Assembly (NCBI RefSeq): GCF_003384935.1
Contig: NZ_QTTQ01000010.1
Span: 124,001-188,000 of the forward strand
Reading direction: 5' to 3'
DNA from: Lutibacter oceani
GTDB lineage: Bacteria > Bacteroidota > Bacteroidia > Flavobacteriales > Flavobacteriaceae
DNA: 64,000 nt
The position numbers were made by a program, and so were the translations under genes. Of this stretch, positions 9,504 to 16,865 are shown piece after piece (the stretch's first letter is position 1; each line of letters opens with the position of its first letter). The notes under the pieces are model-generated. The model was not told the DNA's origin and did no database searches. It saw nothing but the letters and a program-made list of their open reading frames with translations.

Positions 9504-10427
9504 ATGAAATTTCCCCGTAAATTCAGTTTACTAGAAATTGCAAAATTATTGGAAGTTGAGTATGTAGGATCAGAAAATTTTCCAATTTTAGGTTGTAATG
9601 AAATTCACGTTGTTGAAGAAGGAGATATCGTTTTTGTAGATCATCCAAAATATTATGATAAAGCTTTAAAATCTAAAGCTTCTGTAGTTTTAATCAATAA
9701 AAAAGTAGAATGTCCTGCTGGTAAAGCATTATTAATTTCAAAAGATCCTTTCACTGATTTTAATAAACTTACAACTCATTTCAATCCATTTAAGCAATCT
9801 AATTTATTAATTTCAGAATCAGCAAAAATTGGAAAGAATTGTATTATTCAACCTAATGTTTTTATTGGCAATAATGTTTCTATTGGTGAAAATTGTGTAA
9901 TTCACCCAAATGTTACTATTTATGATGATTGTAAAATTGGCAATAATGTAACCATACATGCGGGTACAATTTTAGGAGCTGATGCTTTTTACTATAAAAA
10001 GCGCGATACAGGCTATGATAAATTATTATCTGGCGGAGGCATTATAATTAAAGATAATGTTGATATAGGTGCTTTATGTACAATTGATAGAGGTGTTTCT
10101 GGAAATACTACAATTAATAAAGGAACAAAAATTGACAATCAAGTTCAAATAGGCCATGATACTATTATTGGTAAAAATTGTTTAATTGCTTCTCAAACAG
10201 GTATAGCTGGTTGTGTAGTTGTGGAAGATAATGTTACAATTTGGGGACAAGTAGGTACTAATAGTGGAATTACTATTGGTGAAAAGGCAGTAATATTAGG
10301 TCAAACTGGTGTAACAAAATCAGTTAAAGGCGGTCATACTTATTTTGGAACACCTGTTGAAGAGTCTAGAAAAAAGTTAAAGGAAATGGCAGAAATTAAA
10401 CAGCTTTTAAAAAATAAAAAAAAGTGA
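9504..10427 (+). CDS. LpxD-like acyltransferase, second copy
   Basis: Paralogue of the LpxD at 5.7 kb, 307 residues, with a shorter N-terminal domain and the same hexapeptide beta helix (about 103-290). His218 in VQIGHDTIIG matches the main catalytic His of LpxD. The second conserved His is replaced: the aligned segment reads QVGTNSGITIG where LpxD has [11 protein letters not shown]. It may have a different acceptor or acyl donor, or may act on another sugar nucleotide. It is the last gene of the lipid A operon; sucD follows after 74 bases with its own promoter. Confidence 0.8.
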   Translation: MKFPRKFSLLEIAKLLEVEYVGSENFPILGCNEIHVVEEGDIVFVDHPKYYDKALKSKASVVLINKKVECPAGKALLISKDPFTDFNKLTTHFNPFKQSNLLISESAKIGKNCIIQPNVFIGNNVSIGENCVIHPNVTIYDDCKIGNNVTIHAGTILGADAFYYKKRDTGYDKLLSGGGIIIKDNVDIGALCTIDRGVSGNTTINKGTKIDNQVQIGHDTIIGKNCLIASQTGIAGCVVVEDNVTIWGQVGTNSGITIGEKAVILGQTGVTKSVKGGHTYFGTPVEESRKKLKEMAEIKQLLKNKKK

Positions 10428-10457
10428 GTTTTTTTAATTTCAAACTTAGAAAAAAAT

Positions 10458-10465
10458 TACTTTTG
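10458..10465 (+). promoter_or_regulatory. Putative -7 box of sucD
   Basis: TACTTTTG fits TAnnTTTG and lies 36 bases before the sucD ATG, in the gap after the lipid A operon. The -33 element is not clear. Confidence 0.4.
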
Positions 10466-10501
10466 TAATAATTAAAGTCTTTAATATAAAAACATATATA
10501 A

Positions 10502-11374
10502 ATGAGCGTATTAGTAAATAAAAATTCAAATATTATTGTACAGGGTTTTACAGGTAGTGAAGGTACTTTTCATGCTACTCAAATGATAGATTATGGCACC
10601 AATATAGTTGGTGGTGTTACTCCGGGTAAAGGAGGTCATTTTCATTTGGATAAGCCAGTTTTTAATACGGTTCAAGAAGCTGTTGATAAAGTATCAGCAG
10701 ATACTTCAATTATATTTGTACCACCAGCATTTGCTGCAGATGCAATTATGGAAGCTGCCTCTGCTGGAATTAAAGTAATAATATGTATTACTGAAGGAAT
10801 TCCAGTTGCAGATATGGTGAAAGTAAAAGCTTATATTGCAAATAAAGATTGTAGACTTGTAGGTCCAAATTGTCCTGGTGTTATTACTCCAGAAGAAGCT
10901 AAAGTAGGAATTATGCCAGGTTTTATTTTTAGAAAAGGAAATGTTGGTATTGTTTCAAAATCTGGAACTTTAACGTATGAGGCTGCCGACCAGGTAGTTA
11001 AAAAAGGTTATGGAATTACTACTGCAATTGGTATTGGTGGAGATCCAATTATAGGAACAACTACCAAAGATGCTGTTGAATTACTTATGAATGACGATGA
11101 AACTGAATGTATAGTTATGATTGGTGAAATTGGTGGTCAGTTAGAGGCAGAAGCAGCGCAATGGGTAAAAGCAACTGGGAATAAAAAACCAGTAATTGGT
11201 TTTATTGCTGGTCAAACAGCTCCAAAAGGTAGAACAATGGGACATGCAGGAGCTATTGTTGGAGGTAAAGATGATACTGCTCAAGCTAAAATGGCCATAT
11301 TAAGAGAAAATGGAATTTATGTTGTTGAATCACCTGCAAAAATTGGAGATAAAGTTGCGGAAATTTTAGGCTAA
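10502..11374 (+). CDS. sucD: Succinyl-CoA ligase (ADP-forming) subunit alpha
   Basis: TCA-cycle enzyme subunit carrying the CoA site and the phosphohistidine. An N-terminal Rossmann-like CoA domain has [16 protein letters not shown] (13-28) and GVTPGKGG (38-45). The active-site His248 lies in GHAGAIVGG, equivalent to His246 of the E. coli subunit. The length of 290 is normal. The beta subunit (sucC) is not in the window, so the two genes are unlinked here. A strong intrinsic terminator follows 37 bases after the stop codon. Confidence 0.96.
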   Translation: MSVLVNKNSNIIVQGFTGSEGTFHATQMIDYGTNIVGGVTPGKGGHFHLDKPVFNTVQEAVDKVSADTSIIFVPPAFAADAIMEAASAGIKVIICITEGIPVADMVKVKAYIANKDCRLVGPNCPGVITPEEAKVGIMPGFIFRKGNVGIVSKSGTLTYEAADQVVKKGYGITTAIGIGGDPIIGTTTKDAVELLMNDDETECIVMIGEIGGQLEAEAAQWVKATGNKKPVIGFIAGQTAPKGRTMGHAGAIVGGKDDTAQAKMAILRENGIYVVESPAKIGDKVAEILG

Positions 11375-11411
11375 TTAATAGTATAAAAAAAATTATTAGA
11401 TAATATTATTT

Positions 11412-11441
11412 AGAGCCTTTGATTTTAAAGGCTCTTTTTTT
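11412..11441 (+). terminator. Intrinsic terminator after sucD
   Basis: A perfect 9-bp stem, AGAGCCTTT (11412-11420) with AAAGGCTCT (11427-11435), a 6-base loop and a run of T residues. Confidence 0.92.
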
Positions 11442-11497
11442 ATTTTTAAATTGTAAGTAAAAGGAGTTATAAACAACTATTTCTTAAAAATAACATA

Positions 11498-12055
11498 ATG
11501 AATTTAAAACTAAATAGAAAATCCATTTCAAATATTGTATTTGTAATAGCAGTAGTCGTATTATTATACCCACCATCTCGAGAATGGTTTATGCGTCAAA
11601 TTGCTTTTGCTCCTTCAATTGAAAATTTGGAAAATTCAGAAAAAATTAATTCTTACAATTGGCAATTAAGAGGTTTAAATACTGAAAATATTAATTTTAA
11701 TGAACTTGAAAATAAAGTAGTTTTTGTAAACTTTTGGGCAACTTGGTGTCCACCTTGCAGAGCCGAAATGCCAATGATTCAAGAATTATATAATGATTAT
11801 AAAGATAAAATTGAATTCGTATTTGTTACAAGTGAAAGTTGGGAAACTGTAGAAAAGTTCTATGTAAAAAATAATTACAATTTGCCTAGCTATAATTCTA
11901 TAAGTTTGCCTCCAGAAAAGTTTACAGAAACAAATAGTATCCCCGCAAGCTATTTAATTGACAAAAAAGGAAATATTTTAATCTCTAAAACAGGTTCAGC
12001 AAATTGGAACAGTGATAAAGTTAGAGATTTATTGGATGAATTAATTCTTAAATAA
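11498..12055 (+). CDS. Membrane-anchored TlpA-like thioredoxin
   Basis: Thioredoxin-fold protein tethered by one N-terminal helix (about 12-24) with the redox domain outside the inner membrane. The active site is FWATWCPPCRAEMP (79-92, Cys84 and Cys87), the WCxxC motif of TlpA/ResA reductases used in cytochrome c or envelope thiol-disulfide chemistry. IPASYLIDKKGNIL holds the conserved cis-Pro region. The length of 185 is usual. It stands alone between the sucD terminator and the ECF-controlled operon. Confidence 0.85.
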   Translation: MNLKLNRKSISNIVFVIAVVVLLYPPSREWFMRQIAFAPSIENLENSEKINSYNWQLRGLNTENINFNELENKVVFVNFWATWCPPCRAEMPMIQELYNDYKDKIEFVFVTSESWETVEKFYVKNNYNLPSYNSISLPPEKFTETNSIPASYLIDKKGNILISKTGSANWNSDKVRDLLDELILK

Positions 12056-12073
12056 TTACATTTTAAATTTTAA

Positions 12074-12100
12074 TGTAGCGTTTTAAATTGTTTATACGTA
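12074..12100 (+). promoter_or_regulatory. Putative ECF sigma promoter, copy A
   Basis: TGTAGCG, then 16 bases, then CGTA, followed by ATAGGGTTAATAGCTTA. The same two blocks at the same spacing recur at 15133-15159 just after the operon's last gene. The layout (GTAGC-like -35, CGT -10) fits ECF sigma promoters in general, and the first ATG follows about 59 bases downstream. The sites are read directly; the assignment to the ECF factor encoded in this operon is inferred. Confidence 0.55.
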
Positions 12101-12158
12101 TTGAAATTAGAATAGGGTTAATAGCTTATTTAATTTAATAATAAATAAAACGTTTAAA

Positions 12159-12599
12159 ATGAAAAAAAATACATTATTACTTTTAATATTAATTTTTACA
12201 ATTTCCTGTAATTTAAGTAATGACTGTGGAGAATGCTTTACACCTCCAAGACAATTTAATTTTGATTTTGTTGATAAGGATACAGAAGAAAATTTGTTTG
12301 TAAATGATACTTTTGACAAGGATGCTGTAACTGTTTTTGATGAGAATGATGAAGATGTAAATTTTCAAATGGTATTTTATAACGAAAAATATATTTTATC
12401 CATTGCTGAAATAGGCTGGAACACAGAGCCTAAAACTTATACAATTAAATTAAGTGATGATGTGCTAATTGTGTTTGAATTAGATATGAGTACAGTTAGT
12501 TCAGATTGTTGCACTTATTTTGAAGTGGAAAATTTTACACTTCAAACTTATGAACATACAGAATCACCAACTACTGGAATTATTCAGGTTAAGATTTAG
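12159..12599 (+). CDS. Hypothetical lipoprotein
   Basis: Of unknown function, 146 residues. A short lipoprotein signal (MKKNTLLLLILIFT) ends in a lipobox with Cys17 (ISC), so it should be lipidated and carried to an envelope membrane. The mature part has several cysteines (CGECF near 23-27 and CC near 114) and a beta-rich, acidic composition, with FDFVDKDTEENLF resembling the small Ig-like lipoproteins of flavobacteria. It is the first gene after ECF-type promoter A and overlaps the next gene region closely. Possibly a cell-envelope stress sensor or target. Confidence 0.6.
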   Translation: MKKNTLLLLILIFTISCNLSNDCGECFTPPRQFNFDFVDKDTEENLFVNDTFDKDAVTVFDENDEDVNFQMVFYNEKYILSIAEIGWNTEPKTYTIKLSDDVLIVFELDMSTVSSDCCTYFEVENFTLQTYEHTESPTTGIIQVKI

Positions 12600-12604
12600 T
12601 GAAA

Positions 12605-13138
12605 ATGAAAAAAATATTTTATACACTTTTATTACCAATTTTAATACTGCTTTTTAATGTATCATGCTCAAATGGTGGTGATAGTGTTGATGCATATCAA
12701 TCACCAGGAGATCTTTTTTTAAACGATGCGCTTTCTGGTTCATCAACCTCAAATGCGGTATTAAGAATTAATAAAGATGTATTTGATACAATAAACAGTA
12801 ATCGCTTAAATAATTTAAATGAAGGTGATTTTTACACAATAAATGAAGTAAATCGAGAGGGTGATTTTATTCAAATTAATTTATCCTATGCTGGGGGTTG
12901 TGAGCAACATGATTTTCAAATTATTTGGGATGGGATAGTATATACGGATAATCCTTGCCATATGAATTTATTATTAATTCATAATGCTAATAATGATTAT
13001 TGTGAGGCTTTAATTACTCAGACTGTTTATATTAATTTAAAAGAATTGGTAGGCGAGGTTTCTTATAAAGATAGTTGTGCATATTATATTTTCAGCACTT
13101 TTAATTCAAGTGAAGAAGCGGACGCTATAATTAACTAA
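12605..13138 (+). CDS. Hypothetical lipoprotein
   Basis: Of unknown function. I start it at ATG 12605; a GTG six bases earlier would add only two residues ahead of the Lys-rich signal start. The signal MKKIFYTLLLPILILLFNVS is followed by Cys21 (lipobox), so this is a lipoprotein of 177 residues. Cysteine pairs later in the chain (GGCEQHD, NPCHMN, DYCEA, DSCAY) suggest a disulfide-bonded beta domain, and it shares small-lipoprotein features with its upstream neighbour. It lies in the putative ECF operon, 53 bases before the sigma gene. Confidence 0.6.
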   Translation: MKKIFYTLLLPILILLFNVSCSNGGDSVDAYQSPGDLFLNDALSGSSTSNAVLRINKDVFDTINSNRLNNLNEGDFYTINEVNREGDFIQINLSYAGGCEQHDFQIIWDGIVYTDNPCHMNLLLIHNANNDYCEALITQTVYINLKELVGEVSYKDSCAYYIFSTFNSSEEADAIIN

Positions 13139-13190
13139 TTATATGTTTAATTAAAATATTAAGTATGTATTTAGGTGAACCAAATTTAAT

Positions 13191-13745
13191 TTGGAACGGG
13201 AGATAGATAAAAAAATAAATATTGAAAACCTTATAACCCAATGTAAAAAAGGTAATGTATTGCATCAAGAAATGTTATACAAGCATTTTTATGGCTATGC
13301 CTTAAGTATTTGCAGGTTATATACATATTCTAATGATGATGCTGTTAGTATTTTAAACGATAGTTTTTTAAAAGTTTTTTCTTCAATTGAAAAAAATGGA
13401 TACAATAATTCAATACCATTTAAAAATTGGCTAAGAAGAATATTAATTAATACTGCAATTGATAATTATCGTAAAAATTCTAAACATTTATATCATTTGG
13501 AAATTGAAGAAACAAATAGTATTCAAGTAAATATAAATGCAATAGATAATTTAAATGCAGAAGATATTTTAAAACTATTAGATTTTTTACCTGAAATGCA
13601 TCGATTTGTATTTAACTTATATGAAATTCAGGGTTTTAATCATAAAGAAATTTCTTTAAAATTAAATATAAGTGAAAGCACATCTCGCGTATTTTTAACA
13701 AGAGCAAAAAAGAAATTAAGAGTTTTATTTAATAAAAACTTTTAG
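13191..13745 (+). CDS. ECF sigma-70 family RNA polymerase sigma factor
   Basis: Alternative sigma factor of 184 residues. Region 2 (about 25-95) has LSICRLYTYSNDDAVSILNDSF and FKNWLRRILINTAIDNYR; region 4 (about 125-180) has LKLLDFLPEMHRFVFNL and a helix-turn-helix in HKEISLKLNISESTSR. The start is taken as TTG at 13191, since no in-frame ATG precedes the conserved first helix. The next gene begins 5 bases after the stop and encodes a protein whose short cytoplasmic N terminus and single membrane helix suit an anti-sigma factor. Confidence 0.88.
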   Translation: MEREIDKKINIENLITQCKKGNVLHQEMLYKHFYGYALSICRLYTYSNDDAVSILNDSFLKVFSSIEKNGYNNSIPFKNWLRRILINTAIDNYRKNSKHLYHLEIEETNSIQVNINAIDNLNAEDILKLLDFLPEMHRFVFNLYEIQGFNHKEISLKLNISESTSRVFLTRAKKKLRVLFNKNF

Positions 13746-13750
13746 GAGAT

Positions 13751-15124
13751 ATGGAAGATAAGTTTGATAAAATATTTAGTGCGAAGGTTAAGGAGGTAAC
13801 TGAAAATAATGAGGCTCCTTACAATCCTGAACATTGGAATTTGCTATTAGCTAAAAAGAAGAAAAATAAGAGAAGAGTGCTGTTTTATTGGCCAGTAGCA
13901 GCCTTTTTAATAATTGCAGTTTTAGGTGGTTTAGGGAAATATTTCTTTAGTAATTCGGATTTAAAACAACAAATTAATCCAAAAATTATTTTAGATAGTA
14001 AAAATGATTCTTTGAGAATAGATTCTTTAAAAAATAATGATAAAATTTATATTTCATCAAGTGAATTTGATAGCCTAAATAATTCCAATACAATAATTAG
14101 TGAAATTGATACTGTAAATGCATATAGCAAGAATAAATCTACTAAAAACGGATATTCTAAGGCAAAGGAAGTAATTGTTTCTAATGAAATTAAAACCAAA
14201 GATGCTATTATTTTAAAAGATAAAATTTCAAAAAAAATAAACGATTCGGTAAATGTGGATATTCATAAAATTTTCAATAATCTAAATAATGAGAATAAAC
14301 AAATAACTCAAATTATTGACAAAGAGTTGAATAATGATTCAATTACAAATAATAATGCTATTGTAATTACCAATCAAAAATTAAAAAAAGATTCATTAAA
14401 CCTTAAAAAAGATATTTCATTACTTGAAGATAATGAGGTTATAACCGAAGCTAATAGTAAAAAACCTATTAAATTAGGTGTTGATTTAGCACCATCATAC
14501 AATTATAATCAGGAAAGTGAAAGTTCTAATGTTGGGTTTGTTGGTGGTATTACCGTTGATATTCCAATTTCAAATAAGTTTGATATTAATACAGGTATAC
14601 TTTATGCAGATCAAACAATTAATTTAAATAAACCAGCAAGTAATTTGTCTGATATTGTGAGTTCTAAAAGTTCCAGCCAAATAATTGAAAAACAAGCAAT
14701 TATTAAGGGGATTGAAATACCATTTAATTTAAAATATAACTTTTCAATTGATAAAAAAGATTTATTTATAGCTGCAGGAATAACTTCAACTACCTATATT
14801 AAAGATAATATTGAAGAAATATATTTAGTTAATAATAGAGCTGAATCAAGCAGCTTAGATGCTTATGGAAATAATATTGTTAGGTATGAATTAATACAAA
14901 CAAACAATAAAGTTGTTACACCAAATGATTCAAATAATTTTAATATTGCAAATATTCTAAATTTTTCTTTTGGTATAGAACTTCCAGTAAATATGAAACA
15001 GCAATCCATTATAATTGAGCCATATTTTAAATATTCATTAATGCCAGTTACAAAGCAAAATCTTGATTTTTCTAGTGTTGGTGTTCATTTACGTTATAAT
15101 TTTAGTTTAAAAAATAAAAACTAA
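13751..15124 (+). CDS. Membrane-anchored protein with C-terminal beta-barrel domain, probable anti-sigma partner
   Basis: A mosaic protein of 457 residues. Residues 1-43 form a charged cytoplasmic segment ending in KKKKNKRR, 44-62 a hydrophobic helix (WPVAAFLIIAVLGGLG), about 65-235 an Asn/Lys/Asp-rich low-complexity spacer, and about 236-457 a domain resembling the flavobacterial outer-membrane beta-barrel family (LGVDLAPSYNYN, then alternating strands ending in GVHLRYNFSLK). An AGGAG sequence sits 5 bases before the ATG, a rare Shine-Dalgarno for this genome. Its place after the ECF gene suggests it holds the sigma factor at the membrane. How one chain with an inner-membrane helix could carry a barrel is unclear. 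Confidence 0.6.
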   Translation: MEDKFDKIFSAKVKEVTENNEAPYNPEHWNLLLAKKKKNKRRVLFYWPVAAFLIIAVLGGLGKYFFSNSDLKQQINPKIILDSKNDSLRIDSLKNNDKIYISSSEFDSLNNSNTIISEIDTVNAYSKNKSTKNGYSKAKEVIVSNEIKTKDAIILKDKISKKINDSVNVDIHKIFNNLNNENKQITQIIDKELNNDSITNNNAIVITNQKLKKDSLNLKKDISLLEDNEVITEANSKKPIKLGVDLAPSYNYNQESESSNVGFVGGITVDIPISNKFDINTGILYADQTINLNKPASNLSDIVSSKSSSQIIEKQAIIKGIEIPFNLKYNFSIDKKDLFIAAGITSTTYIKDNIEEIYLVNNRAESSSLDAYGNNIVRYELIQTNNKVVTPNDSNNFNIANILNFSFGIELPVNMKQQSIIIEPYFKYSLMPVTKQNLDFSSVGVHLRYNFSLKNKN

Positions 15125-15132
15125 AATAAAAG

Positions 15133-15159
15133 TGTAGCGTTTTTTTAAGTTGTTACGTA
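15133..15159 (+). promoter_or_regulatory. Putative ECF sigma promoter, copy B
   Basis: TGTAGCG, 16 bases, CGTA, then AGAGGGTAATAGGTTA. This matches copy A in both blocks, in spacing and in the bases after the -10. It lies 9 bases after the beta-barrel gene and points into a gap with no plus-strand gene, only a hairpin. Confidence 0.5.
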
Positions 15160-15164
15160 TAGAG

Positions 15165-15262
15165 GGTAATAGGTTATAATTTAAATTTACAATTTAATTG
15201 CATGTTATAAAATCTCACTGCTTATCTTGAAAAGGATAGGCAGCGGTTTTATAAATTTTTAT
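15165..15262 (+). ncRNA. Candidate small RNA under ECF control
   Basis: Predicted transcript from promoter B to the hairpin terminator at 15207-15260, about 95 nucleotides with no open reading frame longer than a few codons. The terminator stem carries two G-U pairs that exist only on the plus strand, so the RNA would be read rightwards. The start is inferred from the usual distance after a CGT -10 element. The same hairpin could simply terminate the sigma operon. Confidence 0.35.
15207..15260 (+). terminator. Stem-loop terminator downstream of the sigma operon
   Basis: An 11-bp stem, CTGCTTATCTT (15218-15228) with AAGGATAGGCAG, has a GAAA loop and two G-U pairs. An outer ATAAAA/TTTTAT pairing surrounds a small internal loop, and AAATTTTT follows. 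Confidence 0.65.
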
Positions 15263-15328
15263 CAATATATTTCTTGTAGCTAAAGATGCATAAACTGAAA
15301 TGGCTATATAATGAAACTTGGTAAAAGT

Positions 15329-15358
15329 AAAAAACCTATAGAATTTTTTCTATAGGTT
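15329..15358 (-). terminator. Intrinsic terminator of the 40-residue gene
   Basis: A perfect 9-bp stem, AACCTATAG with CTATAGGTT, and an 8-base loop. Read on the minus strand it is followed by six T residues (A residues at 15329-15334). It lies 35 bases past the small gene's stop codon. Confidence 0.75.
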
Positions 15359-15392
15359 ATAATTAAGTTTTCATAAGTGTAAATTTGATTTT

Positions 15393-15515
15393 TTAATAAG
15401 CGTATAATCCGTATCTTCTAAATCTGTCCCATTGTATTCTTTTTGTGTTTGTATAATTTACAATATGAGTTTTTTTCTTTTTTTGTTCTGGTGATGTTAA
15501 GTTTAAAGTTTTCAT
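15393..15515 (-). CDS. Small basic protein of 40 residues, unknown
   Basis: An open frame from ATG at 15515-15513 to TAA at 15395-15393 encodes 40 residues. It begins MKTLNLTSPEQKKKKTH and ends RIQWDRFRRYGLYAY. It has about a dozen Lys and Arg and an aromatic, Arg-rich C terminus, with no membrane segment. It stands as its own transcription unit: an ECF-like promoter about 37 bases upstream and a perfect intrinsic terminator just after the stop codon. The next gene leftwards is convergent. I do not recognise the sequence. A nucleic-acid-binding or ribosome-associated micro-protein is possible but not shown. Confidence 0.5.
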   Translation of the reverse strand: MKTLNLTSPEQKKKKTHIVNYTNTKRIQWDRFRRYGLYAY

Positions 15516-15551
15516 AATATTTGTTTTTAATTAGTTACTGTACACTTAAAT

Positions 15552-15576
15552 GACGTCTATATTTAAGTTTTGTTAC
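15552..15576 (-). promoter_or_regulatory. Possible ECF-type promoter of the 40-residue gene
   Basis: On the minus strand GTAAC is followed by 16 bases and CGTC, the general ECF layout. The -35 differs from that of copies A and B by one base and the spacing by one. The start codon follows about 37 bases later. Confidence 0.3.
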
Positions 15577-15670
15577 GCTATTGTGCATAACATAGTACTA
15601 TATTAACAGATATTTAACAAATTGCTAGTAACTTTTTGTGCTTTTGTTAATAGAAAGTTAAGGTAAGTGG

Positions 15671-16858
15671 TTAGTAATCAGCTAAAACTTCGTTAAGTGA
15701 TTCAATAATTATATTACAGCCTTTATAAAGTTCGTTATCAGAAATGGTTAGGGGAGGTGTTATTCTAATAGCTCTTCCTTCAAATAATAGCCAAAAAAGT
15801 AATAAACCTTTATTTAAACATTTTAAAATCACTTTAGAAGCAATTTCAGTAGTTTCAACTATAGCAGCTAACATTAAACCTTTTCCTCTAATTTCAGAAA
15901 CTAATGGATGAATAAGTAATTTTCTAATTAATTTTTCTTTGGCTAAAGAGTCTTTAATTAAATTTGAATTCAATAACTCCTCTAAAGTAGCTTTTCCAGC
16001 AGCAGCAATTACTGGATGTCCGCCAAAGGTTGTTATATGACCTAATTTAGGATGTTTGGTTAAGCAGCTCATTATTTCAAAAGAAGCAATAAAAGCTCCT
16101 ATAGGCATACCACCGCCTAAACCTTTTCCGGTAACAATAATATGAGGCACTACGTTGTAATTTTCAAAACCAAATAATTTTCCAGTTCTACCAATTCCAG
16201 ATTGTATTTCGTCTAAAATTAGTAAAGCTCCAACAGCATCACATTTTTCCTTTACTTTTTTTAAATAATCATTTTTAGGTTCAATAAAACCAGCACCGCC
16301 TTGTATAGTTTCTAAAATAACTCCAGCAGTTTTGGTAGTAATTTTATCAATATCTACAAAATTATTGTATTCAATAAATTTTATTCCAGGAATTAAGGGT
16401 CTAAATGCACTATTCTGTACTTCAGCACCACAAACACTCATAGCGCCTTGTGTATTACCGTGATATCCATTTTTAGCAGCAATTATTTCACTTCTGCCAG
16501 TAAAACGTTTAGCTAATTTTAAAGCACCTTCTGTAGCTTCAGTTCCGGAGTTAGTTAAATAAACAGTTTTTAAATTTTCAGGTAAATTATCAGCAAGTAT
16601 TTTGCAAAGCTCCAATTGTGGTTGTTGTATAAATTCTCCATACACCATTACATGTGTATATTTATCAACCTGATTTTTAATGGCTTGAGAAATTGTTGGA
16701 TGATTATGCCCAAGTGTGTTGGCTGAAACTCCAGCAATAAAATCTAAATAAGCTTTTTTATTTGAATCGTACACATAAGAACCATTTGCATGTGAAATTT
16801 CTATTGCTAATGGGTATGGACTTGTTTGTGCTTGGTATTTAAAAAAATCTTCTTTCAA
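15671..16858 (-). CDS. Class III aminotransferase (acetylornithine/ornithine-type)
   Basis: PLP-dependent aminotransferase of 395 residues. It shows NSGTEATEGALKLAKR (103-118, phosphate binding), LDEIQSGIGRTG (215-226, the Asp that contacts the PLP nitrogen) and VTGKGLGGGMP (242-252, Schiff-base Lys245). It groups by eye with acetylornithine/ornithine and 4-aminobutyrate aminotransferases; the true substrate cannot be read from the sequence. It lies 8 bases downstream of the OstA-like gene on the same strand, probably in one transcript, although the functions are unrelated. The length is normal. Confidence 0.85.
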   Translation of the reverse strand: MKEDFFKYQAQTSPYPLAIEISHANGSYVYDSNKKAYLDFIAGVSANTLGHNHPTISQAIKNQVDKYTHVMVYGEFIQQPQLELCKILADNLPENLKTVYLTNSGTEATEGALKLAKRFTGRSEIIAAKNGYHGNTQGAMSVCGAEVQNSAFRPLIPGIKFIEYNNFVDIDKITTKTAGVILETIQGGAGFIEPKNDYLKKVKEKCDAVGALLILDEIQSGIGRTGKLFGFENYNVVPHIIVTGKGLGGGMPIGAFIASFEIMSCLTKHPKLGHITTFGGHPVIAAAGKATLEELLNSNLIKDSLAKEKLIRKLLIHPLVSEIRGKGLMLAAIVETTEIASKVILKCLNKGLLLFWLLFEGRAIRITPPLTISDNELYKGCNIIIESLNEVLADY

Positions 16859-16865
16859 GTTAATT

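Noticed and set aside
12599-12604. GTG start of the second lipoprotein
   Set aside because: It adds two residues ahead of the Met-Lys-Lys signal start; ATG at 12605 is the more usual start for a lipoprotein.
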